From a virus, in the IMG/VR virus record IMGVR_UViG_3300044838_000022, positions 1-46,505 of that record: a stretch of 46,505 nucleotides of DNA; one strand, 5' to 3'. A program made the translations under genes and the position numbers. This document shows positions 38,472 to 46,505 of the stretch, in pieces. The notes under the pieces were generated by a model that was not told the origin of the DNA, did not search any database, and was given only the letters and a program-made list of their open reading frames with translations. Each line of letters opens with the position of its first letter. Position 1 is the stretch's first letter.

Positions 38472-38870
38472 TTGTCTTGGGACATTGCGCTAGATAAAAC
38501 AGGGGACTGGCTGTTTTCCGGCAATAGAGATATCCTGCCGGTAGATGGCCCTGCTCTCATGCATCAAAGAATTATGACTAGGCTTCGTATTCCGCGCGGC
38601 ACAGTGATCTTTGACGAAGAAGGAACGCTAGGCAGTAATTTGAAGTTTGCGCTTCGCTACAATACTGAGCGCGCACAGAGAGAAGTTCCAATGATGGTAA
38701 ATGAAGCACTCGATCAAATTTCTAATGAAATTAATATTTCAAGCGTTACATTATCTTTGAGTAATGATAATCGACAGCTTATGGTGGATATCAGCTATTC
38801 GATTATTTCAGTAGACGATGAAGCTGAAGTTTCTACTGATGAGGAAAGATCACTACAGATCGCAATTTAG
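38472..38870 (+). CDS. gp25/gpW-like baseplate wedge protein
   Basis: 132 aa from TTG 38472 preceded by AGGAAAG. Features: SWDIALDKTGDWLFSGNRDI, then ALMHQRIMTRLRIPRGTVIF, and a C-terminal strand pair (LMVDISYSIISVDDE). This is the GPW_gp25 family, which initiates sheath polymerisation on the baseplate. Position between spike and baseplate J fits. Confidence 0.85.
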   Translation: MSWDIALDKTGDWLFSGNRDILPVDGPALMHQRIMTRLRIPRGTVIFDEEGTLGSNLKFALRYNTERAQREVPMMVNEALDQISNEINISSVTLSLSNDNRQLMVDISYSIISVDDEAEVSTDEERSLQIAI

Positions 38871-38882
38871 GGAGGGGGCGAG

Positions 38883-40301
38883 ATGCCAGCAATTATTGAT
38901 AATGCTCCGGTTCTTTATAAGAGCCAGGAGGATATTGTAAATGAACTAGCAGCAGAGATGGTCGCCCGTATCCCTGATGTGTACCTTGGTGATGACGGAA
39001 ATTTGCGAATTATGTTTGAGGTATTCGCTAGCGTTCTTGAAAGCGTCTTCTTGGCTAACCAAATTGTCAGTGAAGACCTTTTCGTTCAAACTGCTAATGC
39101 CGTGGCATTGGAAAGAAAGGGCGATGAATACGGGTTCCCTATCAAGTCAGGCACCAAAGCCACAGGATCAATTAAAATTTCAGGAGCCGGTGGGACTTAT
39201 ATTCCAATCGGAGCATCAGCAGCTTATGATCCGGGGACTGGAATTGACCCATTTATTTTTGAAACTACCGATGACGATACAATTCCCAACCCTGGTATAC
39301 CGACGGCACCCACAACGGCAGCCGGAGCAGCAGGCAATATTACCGGGCTTATCGAATATGTAGTCACTTTCGTTACAGCGGCCGGTGAAACACTTTCTGG
39401 CCCTGCATCGACTGCTCTTTCCGTTACATCGAAGCAAATTGGGCTAACAGCTATTCCGCTTGGTGGAACAGGAACCACAGCGAGAAATATTTATCGTCAG
39501 AAGAATGGCGGTGGATATCTTCTCGTCACAACAATCGCCAACAACAGCGCAACGACCTATACTGACAATATCGTTGATGGCTCACTTGGTGCTGCTCCCC
39601 CAACTGCTAATACTTCTCAGGCGATTACAATTGCAGCAGAGTCAGAGGACGTGGGTGCAGCTTACAACGTCACTACAGGGACTATCTTGGAAATTATTGA
39701 TATGCCTGATGGCGTCACAGACGTAACAAACGCTGCGCCCTTCACAGGCGGCTCAGACGCTGAAGACCATGAAACGTATAGGTCAAGGCTTCTGGACGCT
39801 CTCAGAGCGCCACAGACAGGCTCAGCGGCCGATATCAAGGCATGGGCAGAGGCTGTGGCTGGGGTAGAGACAGCGACGGTCTTCCCGAACGATAATATGG
39901 GTACTCCCACGAATGGTCATGTAACGGTAAGAATTACAGGGCCAGGAGGTACGGTTCCTGGTACTCCTGTTCAAGACGCCGTAACAGCAGCACTTGCCGC
40001 AAAGGATCTGGCTAACGTTACTTTCCACGTTGGTACATTTACTGCTACTTCTACGAACGTCACAGTCGATGTTACAACAACTCCTGATTTTGTTCTTGCC
40101 GATGTTACTGATAGTGTAAATACTGCTATAACAAATTACATTTTAGGTCTTCGCGCTGGTGAGACTCTTTATGTTGCCGGAATTGTTGATGCGATATTTG
40201 GTCTTCCTGGCATTGCTGATGTAACTGTTTCAGTTCCTAGCAGCAATCAAACGACTACAGCAGACCATAAGCGTACTCCTGGAACAATAAGTATCACATG
40301 A
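38883..40301 (+). CDS. Baseplate J-like protein with inserted Ig/Fn3-like domain
   Basis: 472 aa, strong GGGAGGGGG. N-terminus NELAAEMVARIPDVYLGDDG, then VALERKGDEYGFPIKSGTKA, typical of Baseplate_J. Residues about 140-245 are an extra Ala/Thr/Gly-rich beta domain (EYVVTFVTAAGETLSGPAS, IYRQKNGGGYLLVTTI) resembling Fn3 or big-type modules. The C-terminal part resumes with DAEDHETYRSRLLDALRAPQ and VTVRITGPGGTVPG. Wedge component of the contractile baseplate. Confidence 0.87.
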   Translation: MPAIIDNAPVLYKSQEDIVNELAAEMVARIPDVYLGDDGNLRIMFEVFASVLESVFLANQIVSEDLFVQTANAVALERKGDEYGFPIKSGTKATGSIKISGAGGTYIPIGASAAYDPGTGIDPFIFETTDDDTIPNPGIPTAPTTAAGAAGNITGLIEYVVTFVTAAGETLSGPASTALSVTSKQIGLTAIPLGGTGTTARNIYRQKNGGGYLLVTTIANNSATTYTDNIVDGSLGAAPPTANTSQAITIAAESEDVGAAYNVTTGTILEIIDMPDGVTDVTNAAPFTGGSDAEDHETYRSRLLDALRAPQTGSAADIKAWAEAVAGVETATVFPNDNMGTPTNGHVTVRITGPGGTVPGTPVQDAVTAALAAKDLANVTFHVGTFTATSTNVTVDVTTTPDFVLADVTDSVNTAITNYILGLRAGETLYVAGIVDAIFGLPGIADVTVSVPSSNQTTTADHKRTPGTISIT

Positions 40302-40900
40302 CGCCTATAGGACAGCCAACTCTTCCGGCCGAGTCAACGTACTCGGATGCTGAACTACTATTTATCCAAGAGTCGCCAGAAAATCTTTGGCCGTCGAACC
40401 AAGATTCTAATTTTGGTCAGATACGAAAAATCCTTACTGATGAACTACAAACCGCAGTTGACCAAATTAATTCGATGTTCAATGACGCTTTTATAGATAC
40501 AGCAGGCACACGCATTGCAAGTTGGGAAGTTGAGTATGGACTTCCAATTGGTGCGGCAAAGGCACTCAACCAACGCAGGACAGATATAAAAGCAAGAATC
40601 AAGAAGTCACCATTTACGCGAACGAGAAGAATAGAAATTGTTGAAGACTATATTCGCGTAACACAAGGCGGTGCTCCTATCCAGCTTGTCCCCGAAGGGG
40701 TAACTATTGGGAGCGGACTTACACTGTGGGGAGAAAATGTTGCTGATATTACTTCTCTCTATACAATTACTGAAAGCATTACTGGATTCAGCTACGCGGT
40801 TAGTATTAGTGGATCAGTAACACCGGATATTGCTGGTCTTACGCGAGAGCTTTCAAGAATTACACCGGCTAATATTTCATTTACTGTTACAAACCCGTAG
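40298..40900 (+). CDS. gpI/DUF2313-like baseplate protein (XkdU-like)
   Basis: 200 aa, start overlaps the J stop (ATGA). Segments DQINSMFNDAFIDTAGTRIA and WEVEYGLPIGAAKALNQRR match the DUF2313/YmfQ family, where a helix pair is followed by a domain with ALNQRRxxI. It links baseplate to fibre. Confidence 0.75.
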   Translation: MTPIGQPTLPAESTYSDAELLFIQESPENLWPSNQDSNFGQIRKILTDELQTAVDQINSMFNDAFIDTAGTRIASWEVEYGLPIGAAKALNQRRTDIKARIKKSPFTRTRRIEIVEDYIRVTQGGAPIQLVPEGVTIGSGLTLWGENVADITSLYTITESITGFSYAVSISGSVTPDIAGLTRELSRITPANISFTVTNP

Positions 40901-40912
40901 GAGAGGAGGAAT

Positions 40913-41815
40913 ATGGGAACGCGCATCAAAACTTTTGACTCTACCGGCGTAGCTCCTGGTGGAAAGCTCTATGCGGGTGATTTAAATGCTATGCAAGATC
41001 AGTACGCAGATCAAGCTAATTTCGCTCAGACCATTGACCTTGGAACAGTAAGGATTGGTGAGGCTGGACTCTCACTGTCTAAATTTGCTGTCAATGAGGC
41101 ACGTCTTACTGGCGCTCTGAGAATTGACAAGCAGCTTGGTCTTGGCTCGCTCACTACAACGCAGCGCAATGCCCTAACAAGCCCGCCAACTGGTACAATG
41201 ATTTATAATTCAACTACAGGTCAGGTTGAAGTAAATCTTGGGTCAGCGGGAACACCTAGTTGGGTTGTCGCAGGCATTGGTACTGATATTATTTCAGCAG
41301 GGTTAATTGCGCCTAACTCAATTGGTGCAAGCGAACTTGCTGATAACGCAGTTGATACCGCTGCCATTGCTGCCGGGGCTGCTATCTTAGGTAAATATGT
41401 ACTTCAGTACGCATGTGCAGTTGCATCATTTACATATTCTGCATCTGATATGGCATCACGAGCGTATGCCCCTGGTACTTCTTATTCAGAAAATGACCCT
41501 AATGGTTGGTTTAGCAGTTCTACTCAATTTATTGTTCCTACTACTGGTACATATCTAATTGCCGGTACAATTGATAATATGTCAGCAGGTTCGGGTCGGT
41601 ATAAAAATGGGTTTATTGCAAATCCATCTGGTTCTGCTCTTGAACTTCCTGGCGGTAATACTGCCTCTGTGCATTTTGCTGGTGACAACCTAAAGGGTAT
41701 GCCTCCTGCAATTGTAATGGCTTCGCTTACTGCTGGCGACCAAATTAATCATTATGGGTTTTCAGAAAACGGCGGTACTGCTCGCCATCAGATGATGGTA
41801 TTCAGACTGGTATAA
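40913..41815 (+). CDS. Tail fibre with C1q-like C-terminus
   Basis: 300 aa, AGGAGG before the ATG. N-terminal helical/attachment part (GDLNAMQDQYADQANFAQTI), middle region typical of phage fibres (SPPTGTMIYNSTTGQVEVNL), and a beta-rich C-terminal domain (FIVPTTGTYLIAGTIDNMSA) like C1q/TNF trimers. A receptor-binding role is inferred from position right after the baseplate genes. Confidence 0.7.
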   Translation: MGTRIKTFDSTGVAPGGKLYAGDLNAMQDQYADQANFAQTIDLGTVRIGEAGLSLSKFAVNEARLTGALRIDKQLGLGSLTTTQRNALTSPPTGTMIYNSTTGQVEVNLGSAGTPSWVVAGIGTDIISAGLIAPNSIGASELADNAVDTAAIAAGAAILGKYVLQYACAVASFTYSASDMASRAYAPGTSYSENDPNGWFSSSTQFIVPTTGTYLIAGTIDNMSAGSGRYKNGFIANPSGSALELPGGNTASVHFAGDNLKGMPPAIVMASLTAGDQINHYGFSENGGTARHQMMVFRLV

Positions 41816-41833
41816 TTAAACAAAGGTGGTGAA

Positions 41834-42892
41834 ATGAAAATTCTAAGCTCTAACCGAAGTATGCTTTTTGACGGTGATGCGATTGACGATGATCTTCCAG
41901 ACGAAGATGAAATTTACGATTCCATAGAAGAAATTCCTGATATGGACTCTCCTGTCCGTGACGGTGATGATTCAATTATTGGGCCAGGAAAGATTCAGCC
42001 TATAGAAATGCAAGTAATCAAATTTGCTGCCGTTACAAAAAAGAAGCGAGCAGTAGTCGCTCCCTTTACCCGACCCCTTGCGTACAACAGCACAGGGATC
42101 GACGTAGACGCAGTTAAGCGTGGGCTTGGCCGAGTAAAAAAGTACAACGGCGATGACTTCATGCCGTGGAAGGGCACTAATTACACTAACCGCTTCAATC
42201 TACTAATGCAGCGGCACCTAAAGGAATTTCAAAAGGCAACCCATGTGACCTTCCAGGGTAGGAATATCATTGTTCCGCAACTGGCTGCTACTGGAATTTA
42301 TAACAAGCCTACCCACGATAAACTCAAGCGGTTTATTGATGCTTATGGTCGTGCTGAGCTAGTCTCTTATCTTGTAGGGCACACCCCGAAGACTGTAGAC
42401 TTACTCTTGACCAATGCTGTAAATACAGCGCTGTACGATATTGCGCATAATTGGCAAATTCATTACACTCAAGGGCCAGCGCGAATGTACGGCGTGCGGA
42501 ATGGAATCCATCCTCCTGGTCTTCCGCTTTACGAAGATTGTTCTAGCGATGTGACATATCTTTATTGGGAACCGCATGTTTACCGCGACAATAAATGGCA
42601 TCAACTTCCTGACCCAAATGGCTTTGGATTTAATGGCTGGGGCTTTACAGGGTCTATGCTTGGTCATGGCCGCGTGCTCAACCGTTCAGAAAACGTTCGC
42701 ATGGGCGACCTTGCATTTTATGGGCCGACGTGGGATCATATTACGCACGTTACATTTGTGCTCAATCTGAAGCCTGTTTCATGGAATTCTGCCGCTGTAA
42801 GCTCTCACGGTGGAGAGTACGGCCCCCTGAAGACAAGCATGAGGTACCGGCCTGACCTTCAGCGCGTCCATCGCTATGCTCCAATCCCATGA
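41834..42892 (+). CDS. Endolysin-type NlpC/P60 peptidase with peptidoglycan-binding region
   Basis: 352 aa. Acidic N-terminal 60 residues, then a helical region reminiscent of PG-binding domains (NLLMQRHLKEFQKATHV, ATGIYNKPTHDKLKRFID). The C-terminal catalytic part has EDCSSDVTYLYW with the nucleophile Cys, then NVRMGDLAFYGPTWDHITHV with a catalytic His, and SSHGGEYGP. This is the NlpC/P60 layout cutting cell-wall peptides. Lacks a signal peptide. It may serve as endolysin, with a second peptidase encoded just downstream. Confidence 0.78.
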   Translation: MKILSSNRSMLFDGDAIDDDLPDEDEIYDSIEEIPDMDSPVRDGDDSIIGPGKIQPIEMQVIKFAAVTKKKRAVVAPFTRPLAYNSTGIDVDAVKRGLGRVKKYNGDDFMPWKGTNYTNRFNLLMQRHLKEFQKATHVTFQGRNIIVPQLAATGIYNKPTHDKLKRFIDAYGRAELVSYLVGHTPKTVDLLLTNAVNTALYDIAHNWQIHYTQGPARMYGVRNGIHPPGLPLYEDCSSDVTYLYWEPHVYRDNKWHQLPDPNGFGFNGWGFTGSMLGHGRVLNRSENVRMGDLAFYGPTWDHITHVTFVLNLKPVSWNSAAVSSHGGEYGPLKTSMRYRPDLQRVHRYAPIP

Positions 42893-43059
42893 GCACAGAT
42901 GATTTAATTTATCTAGTTGGCGAATTGTACGTCCAACGTAGGGAGCAACAGAGTGAAGTCCAGCGACTAAAGAGCGCATTTACTGCACAAAAAGAGGAAT
43001 ACGATAATTTGGTTGAAAGTCTTCCAAAAAAATACAAGCCGAGGATTGAGGATGATTGA
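42889..43059 (+). CDS. 56-aa coiled-coil miniprotein
   Basis: ATG at 42889 overlaps the lysin stop (ATGA); stop at 43057-43059 overlaps the next start. The protein begins MSTDDLIYLVGELYVQRRE, forms one amphipathic helix with QRLKSAFTAQKEEYDNLVES, and ends KPRIEDD. Too short for most gene lists but clearly embedded between coupled genes. Function unknown. Confidence 0.6.
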   Translation: MSTDDLIYLVGELYVQRREQQSEVQRLKSAFTAQKEEYDNLVESLPKKYKPRIEDD

Positions 43060-43858
43060 CCCAACAAAAATGAAGCTAGGAAAAAAGGAGTACGTTCACA
43101 GTGACAAGACCCTATTGCTTGCGCCATTTATCGCTGACGTTTCATATCCCAAGGAATTTAACTTCGATCACAACCGCGCCTCGTTCTCTAATAATGTATG
43201 GGGCAACGACGCATGGGGAGACTGTGTAAAAGCTGGTCAGACAAATCATCTTCTTCGGCTTGAGCGTGTAGAAACTCGACAGACCCCTAAAATTACCGAT
43301 GATGATGTGGTTGCTGAGTACAAAGCAGAGTCCCAGCGAGAATTTGGTCATGCCCCTCAAAGTCCTGGTGATCTATATGACGATGGCCTAGTAGTTCTTT
43401 ATAATTTGAAGAATTGGCGTCGGGTGGGTTGGAAGCTCGCCAATGGTCACACTTACACAATTGACGCTTTTGGTCTTCTGCGTACAGGAGATGTTGAACA
43501 AGCCAAGCAAGCGAGTTACCTTCTCCACGGCACTCAGCATGGCCTCTCTCTGCCGCGTACAGCGATGGATCAGGTCAAGGATAGGGTTTGGGATGATACG
43601 GGTAGCACATTGCCTGACGCGGAGCCAGGATCGTGGGGTGGGCATCTTGTATATTCTAAGCGTTACGACGAAAAGGGAATTTATGTAAAGACGTGGGGCA
43701 TGGAAATTCTTATGACCCCCGCATTTATCAAACGGTATTGTGACGAACAGTGGGCTGTAATTGACAACCTGGATACATGGCGTCCTACCCAAGCTATCGA
43801 CGTTTCTGCACTTGAAGCAAAGATGCGTTCATTAGGGATTAATCCGAGGCAACAGTAA
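43052..43858 (+). CDS. Papain-like (C39-type) cysteine peptidase, lysis or tail associated
   Basis: 268 aa from ATG 43052. Catalytic pattern: VWGNDAWGDCVKAGQTNHLL (nucleophile Cys), then GSWGGHLVYSKRYD (His), then GIYVKTWGMEIL (Asn/Asp position taken by Trp-Gly context), as in phage peptidases of the C1/C39-like group. A 20-residue helical N-terminus precedes it. Paired with the NlpC/P60 gene upstream, so the phage may use two amidase-like enzymes. A longer frame from 43013 overlaps the coiled-coil gene and is rejected. Confidence 0.75.
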   Translation: MIDPTKMKLGKKEYVHSDKTLLLAPFIADVSYPKEFNFDHNRASFSNNVWGNDAWGDCVKAGQTNHLLRLERVETRQTPKITDDDVVAEYKAESQREFGHAPQSPGDLYDDGLVVLYNLKNWRRVGWKLANGHTYTIDAFGLLRTGDVEQAKQASYLLHGTQHGLSLPRTAMDQVKDRVWDDTGSTLPDAEPGSWGGHLVYSKRYDEKGIYVKTWGMEILMTPAFIKRYCDEQWAVIDNLDTWRPTQAIDVSALEAKMRSLGINPRQQ

Positions 43859-44190
43859 TGGCTGAGTCACAAACATTTATTCAACTTCCGGCCGACAGCA
43901 CGGGTAAGCGCATTCGTGTGTATAAGGTAGATCAGCAACAAACTGATGGCAGTATTTATGACGTTTACGAGCAAGTAATGATTCTTGCCGATCCCAATGG
44001 CAATCTTGTTTACGTCAAAGGCCAAGCGTTGAGAACAGTGGACGATAGAGTTGCTGACTTGCTCAGTCAAGTTATTGTTGGGCAAGCAGTGCTTTGTAAA
44101 TTACTTATCGCAGCAATTAGACCCGGGGTAGAAAGAATCGACGACGTAAACGATTTCATTCAATTTGTGGAGGGGCAAGATGCTAGCTGA
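43858..44190 (+). CDS. 110-aa structural-type protein
   Basis: Start overlaps the previous stop. Beta-rich first half (KRIRVYKVDQQQTDGSIYDV), helical second half (DRVADLLSQVIVGQAVLCKL). Family not recognised; probably an appendage or chaperone for the following genes. Confidence 0.6.
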   Translation: MAESQTFIQLPADSTGKRIRVYKVDQQQTDGSIYDVYEQVMILADPNGNLVYVKGQALRTVDDRVADLLSQVIVGQAVLCKLLIAAIRPGVERIDDVNDFIQFVEGQDAS

Positions 44191-44851
44191 ATTTATTGCT
44201 GGGTTGCGAAGAGTTAGTTCAGGTGCTCAGTCGCAAGGGCGTTCAGGCCCGTTTTCAGAACTCATTGTAAATGATACAGGTCTTGGTCGCTATTTTGAGG
44301 CGTGCCGTTATGACACAATGTTTACGTCAATGATTAAGGCTGTCACAATTGCAGCAACTCACAACTCGCCAATTGCTGCCGTTACTGCTACTCCGGTTCT
44401 TGGGCTATTTAATCCAGCAGCATCAAAGAAGGCGCTTGTATTTCAGCGTATCGCGTGCGGCACGGTTTCCGGTACGCCTGCCGGTGGTGGTTTTGTTCTT
44501 AACGCAATTCCGTATGTTTCTACACAGACTACTGCTGCGGTGACAGGAAGCATCTTTAGTAATTCGCTTAAGGATGCAGTTTCGCCTCAAGGTTCAGTGT
44601 GCAGGGTTTATAACAATGTTGCGTTAACTGCACTTGCTCCTGTAGCAGCAAATGAAATTTCACTTGTTGGTCAGGCTACTGCTGCGGCTGCGGCTGGTAA
44701 CGGTGGCCCTGGTGCCGTTGGAGAAGATATTGGGGGCGCAATTATTGTTCCTCCTGGTGTATTTGTAGCAATTATGGCTGGTACAGGAGCAGGTACGACG
44801 TGGATTGTAAATGCTTCGTGGTCGTGGGTAGAGGTTGACTGGCCGCTTTAA
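44180..44851 (+). CDS. 223-aa beta-rich structural protein
   Basis: ATG at 44180 with GGAGGGG just upstream. Ala/Gly/Thr-rich beta pattern (HNSPIAAVTATPVLGLFN, QRIACGTVSGTPAGGGFVLN) ending with TWIVNASWSWVEVDWPL. Similar proteins follow tail or head appendage genes in other phages. Overlaps the previous gene by 11 nt. Confidence 0.6.
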   Translation: MLAEFIAGLRRVSSGAQSQGRSGPFSELIVNDTGLGRYFEACRYDTMFTSMIKAVTIAATHNSPIAAVTATPVLGLFNPAASKKALVFQRIACGTVSGTPAGGGFVLNAIPYVSTQTTAAVTGSIFSNSLKDAVSPQGSVCRVYNNVALTALAPVAANEISLVGQATAAAAAGNGGPGAVGEDIGGAIIVPPGVFVAIMAGTGAGTTWIVNASWSWVEVDWPL

Positions 44852-44856
44852 GGTAA

Positions 44857-46505
44857 ATGTCTTCTGTACTTCTTGAATTCTGGCTTTTAGATAAAGCCGT
44901 ATCAGAAGCTCAGGGTCAAACCTGGGTTCACGAGCAAATTGGGATTTTTCGTGATCCTGCGAACCAGGGTGTTTATAGGCACCATGCTCGTCAATACCCA
45001 AAATCACTTACAGCACAAGCGTTTTCAGTAAATATGGATGCAACTGTAGCTCTTACACCGGCAATGACAAGCCCAACAGTTCATTATCGCTCAGTTGCCG
45101 GGTCTTTAATTCTTGCCGGTGTTCTTACCGATATTGTGTTCCACTATCGGACATTGGCAAACTCAACTACGCTGGCAGGAACAATGTCTGATGTTGGTAT
45201 TCACTACCGCTCATTGGCAAATTCCACTACGCTAACCGGAGCGTTAACTGACGTTGGAATTCATTATCGCGCTTTGGCTGGGTCAGTTGTGCTTACAGGG
45301 GCATTGGTCAATCCTATAATTCATTACAGAACACTCACTGGTTCTCTTGTCTTGGCTGGCGCATTGATAAATACTACCTTGTACTTTAGATCATTGGTAG
45401 GCTCTCTGGTTCTGACTCCTGCAAAGATAAATTCCGCAGTTCATTATCGAGCTATGGCTGCAACAGCAACTCTAACTGGAACAATGTCAAATGCCGGAAT
45501 TCATTACAGGACACTGGCAGGGCCACTAGTGCTTACCGGAGCAATGACACGAATTCATCCTCGGCAAATTAGCGCATCGTTGGTATTGACTCCTGCTGTA
45601 TCCAAGGTTGGGCTTTTCCAAAGAACACTGGCAAATTCAGCTACGCTCACTGGCGCAATGAGTGATATAGTAATTCATTACAAGTCGCTAGCTGGAAATT
45701 TAACGCTTACTGGTTCAACAACAAATCCGTCATTGCATCTAAGGACGCTGGCATCTACAACCACACTCGCAGGCGCATTGATAGACGCAATTGGGCATTA
45801 CCGTTCGCTAGCCGCTGGGGTTACACTCACAGGCGCAGAGAGTCATACGGCGTACCACCTGAGTTCGTTGAACCAGGGAATTTCATTTACTCTTACTCAG
45901 CAACAGCAGCAATTGATAAAACGCACACTTGCGGCATCAGTGGCACTCGCTGGGGTTATGAGTAATTTGTCAAACCATTACACGGTGATGAATCAATCGC
46001 TTAGCCTCGCTGCTCAAATGTCGTTGAAAGACATTCTGTATCGCGTCTTGAGCATAACTACAACATTTTCTGCTGAACAACAGTTGAAAGACCTGACTAC
46101 GCTTGCTCAATCCATTAATTTGTCACCGGCTCAATCCCGTAGCCAATTTATCTATAAAGTTCTGGTTGGGGATATTTTCCTTACACCGTCACTTTCTAAC
46201 GGTTCGTACCAAAACATCAGTCTGCTTGCAGATATAACTTTTGACCCTGAGCTTTCTGAGAAGCTTAGTCGGCTATTTATCCTAAGCGGTCTTGTTGAAT
46301 TTCTTGAAAGCCTTGTTTGGCTCTATGTTCCTGGTGGCACTCCTGAGCCTCCTGGTGGTGGGGGTGGTGCAGGAGGCCGGATCATCCGTCGCAAGCGACC
46401 ACGGAGGCATACAGAGCGCCACAAACGGCCACTAGAGGCGCAGGCTGAGAGGATTCTGACGAGTGGGCTTCCTGGGTACTACCCTGTAGGGGCTAAGAAG
46501 GCATG
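44857..46505 (+). CDS. Large 20-residue-repeat protein (partial, runs off the window)
   Basis: ATG at 44857; at least 549 aa with no stop before the window ends. N-terminal 70 residues are unique (LLEFWLLDKAVSEAQGQTW). Then about 19-20 tandem units of 20 residues, such as HYRSLANSTTLTGALTDVGI and HYRALAGSVVLTGALVNPII, with an HYR or YxR position exactly every 60 bp from 45082. Late units are more diverged and Gln/Ser-rich. After them comes PGGTPEPPGGGGGAGG, a Pro/Gly linker, and an Arg/Lys-rich segment (RIIRRKRPRRHTERHKRP). It is the most regular member of the family with the genes at 24619 and 25822. Confidence 0.8.
   Translation, partial: MSSVLLEFWLLDKAVSEAQGQTWVHEQIGIFRDPANQGVYRHHARQYPKSLTAQAFSVNMDATVALTPAMTSPTVHYRSVAGSLILAGVLTDIVFHYRTLANSTTLAGTMSDVGIHYRSLANSTTLTGALTDVGIHYRALAGSVVLTGALVNPIIHYRTLTGSLVLAGALINTTLYFRSLVGSLVLTPAKINSAVHYRAMAATATLTGTMSNAGIHYRTLAGPLVLTGAMTRIHPRQISASLVLTPAVSKVGLFQRTLANSATLTGAMSDIVIHYKSLAGNLTLTGSTTNPSLHLRTLASTTTLAGALIDAIGHYRSLAAGVTLTGAESHTAYHLSSLNQGISFTLTQQQQQLIKRTLAASVALAGVMSNLSNHYTVMNQSLSLAAQMSLKDILYRVLSITTTFSAEQQLKDLTTLAQSINLSPAQSRSQFIYKVLVGDIFLTPSLSNGSYQNISLLADITFDPELSEKLSRLFILSGLVEFLESLVWLYVPGGTPEPPGGGGGAGGRIIRRKRPRRHTERHKRPLEAQAERILTSGLPGYYPVGAKKA
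45076..46285 (+). repeat. Tandem 60-bp coding repeats
   Basis: Degenerate 60-bp units in frame; the codons for His-Tyr-Arg recur at 45082, 45142, 45202 and 45262, and related triplets continue every 60 bp, with one shorter unit near 45560. The units are protein-level repeats with strong nucleotide drift, except two neighbouring units near 45154 and 45214 that remain similar at DNA level. Confidence 0.85.

Noticed and set aside
45076-46285. 60-bp periodic repeats as a CRISPR array
   Set aside because: Repeats are in-frame protein repeats with drift, without constant repeat/variable spacer alternation.

Overview
The window is about 46.5 kb of a tailed-phage genome with a contractile tail (myovirus morphology). 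Gene products include a sheath, a tube, a LysM baseplate protein, a gp25-like protein and baseplate J. The host is probably an actinobacterium. This is inferred from TTGACA/TANNNT promoters, from a collagen-like exported protein of actinobacterial style, and from a GC-rich two-gene patch that looks like actinophage sequence. No tRNA, rRNA, CRISPR array or integrase was seen. The window ends inside an open gene.

Left part, 1-3300, plus strand: an HNH homing endonuclease, a small HTH protein, a HIRAN protein, an AT-hook protein, two tiny overlapping membrane proteins, a candidate small RNA with its own promoter and terminator, a cysteine-containing unknown and a MazG-like protein. From 3300 to 3770 there is no gene, but there are long interleaved inverted repeats and two operator-like palindromes.

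Middle part, 3770-6920, minus strand: a 77-aa unknown, an operon of a zinc-knuckle MoxR-type AAA+ ATPase plus an HExxH/VWA protein with a very acidic linker, and a 37-aa zinc-type miniprotein. These three units are separated by related repeats in alternating orientation (+,-,+,-), so each unit is enclosed by its own inverted repeat. The ribosome-binding regions share a CCAGGGAA-type motif complementary to the candidate small RNA at 2508-2580. From 6921 to 7962 there is an intergenic control region without credible genes.

Right part, 7963 to the end, plus strand: a strong promoter and a structured leader start one long, tightly packed late operon. After a few accessory genes come TerL, a TerS-like protein, portal, four or five tiny basic proteins, protease/scaffold, decoration protein, major capsid protein, head-fibre-like proteins, two 20-residue-repeat proteins, connector/neck proteins, sheath, tube, tail assembly chaperone with a likely -1 frameshift, tape measure, LysM protein, hub with two lytic domains, spike, gp25, baseplate J, gpI-like protein, a fibre, two peptidases, and a third, larger member of the 20-residue-repeat family. 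The tail order resembles PBSX (xkdK to xkdU).

The most unusual features are: (1) three intronless homing endonuclease genes, each carrying a copy of one end of the neighbouring gene; (2) the alternating-repeat array around the AAA/VWA operon and its possible antisense RNA; (3) a three-member family of 20-residue tandem-repeat structural proteins; (4) a terminase gene whose best start codon is ATT. Two single-base homopolymer frameshifts (9629-9632 and 19746-19751) may be real lesions or read errors.
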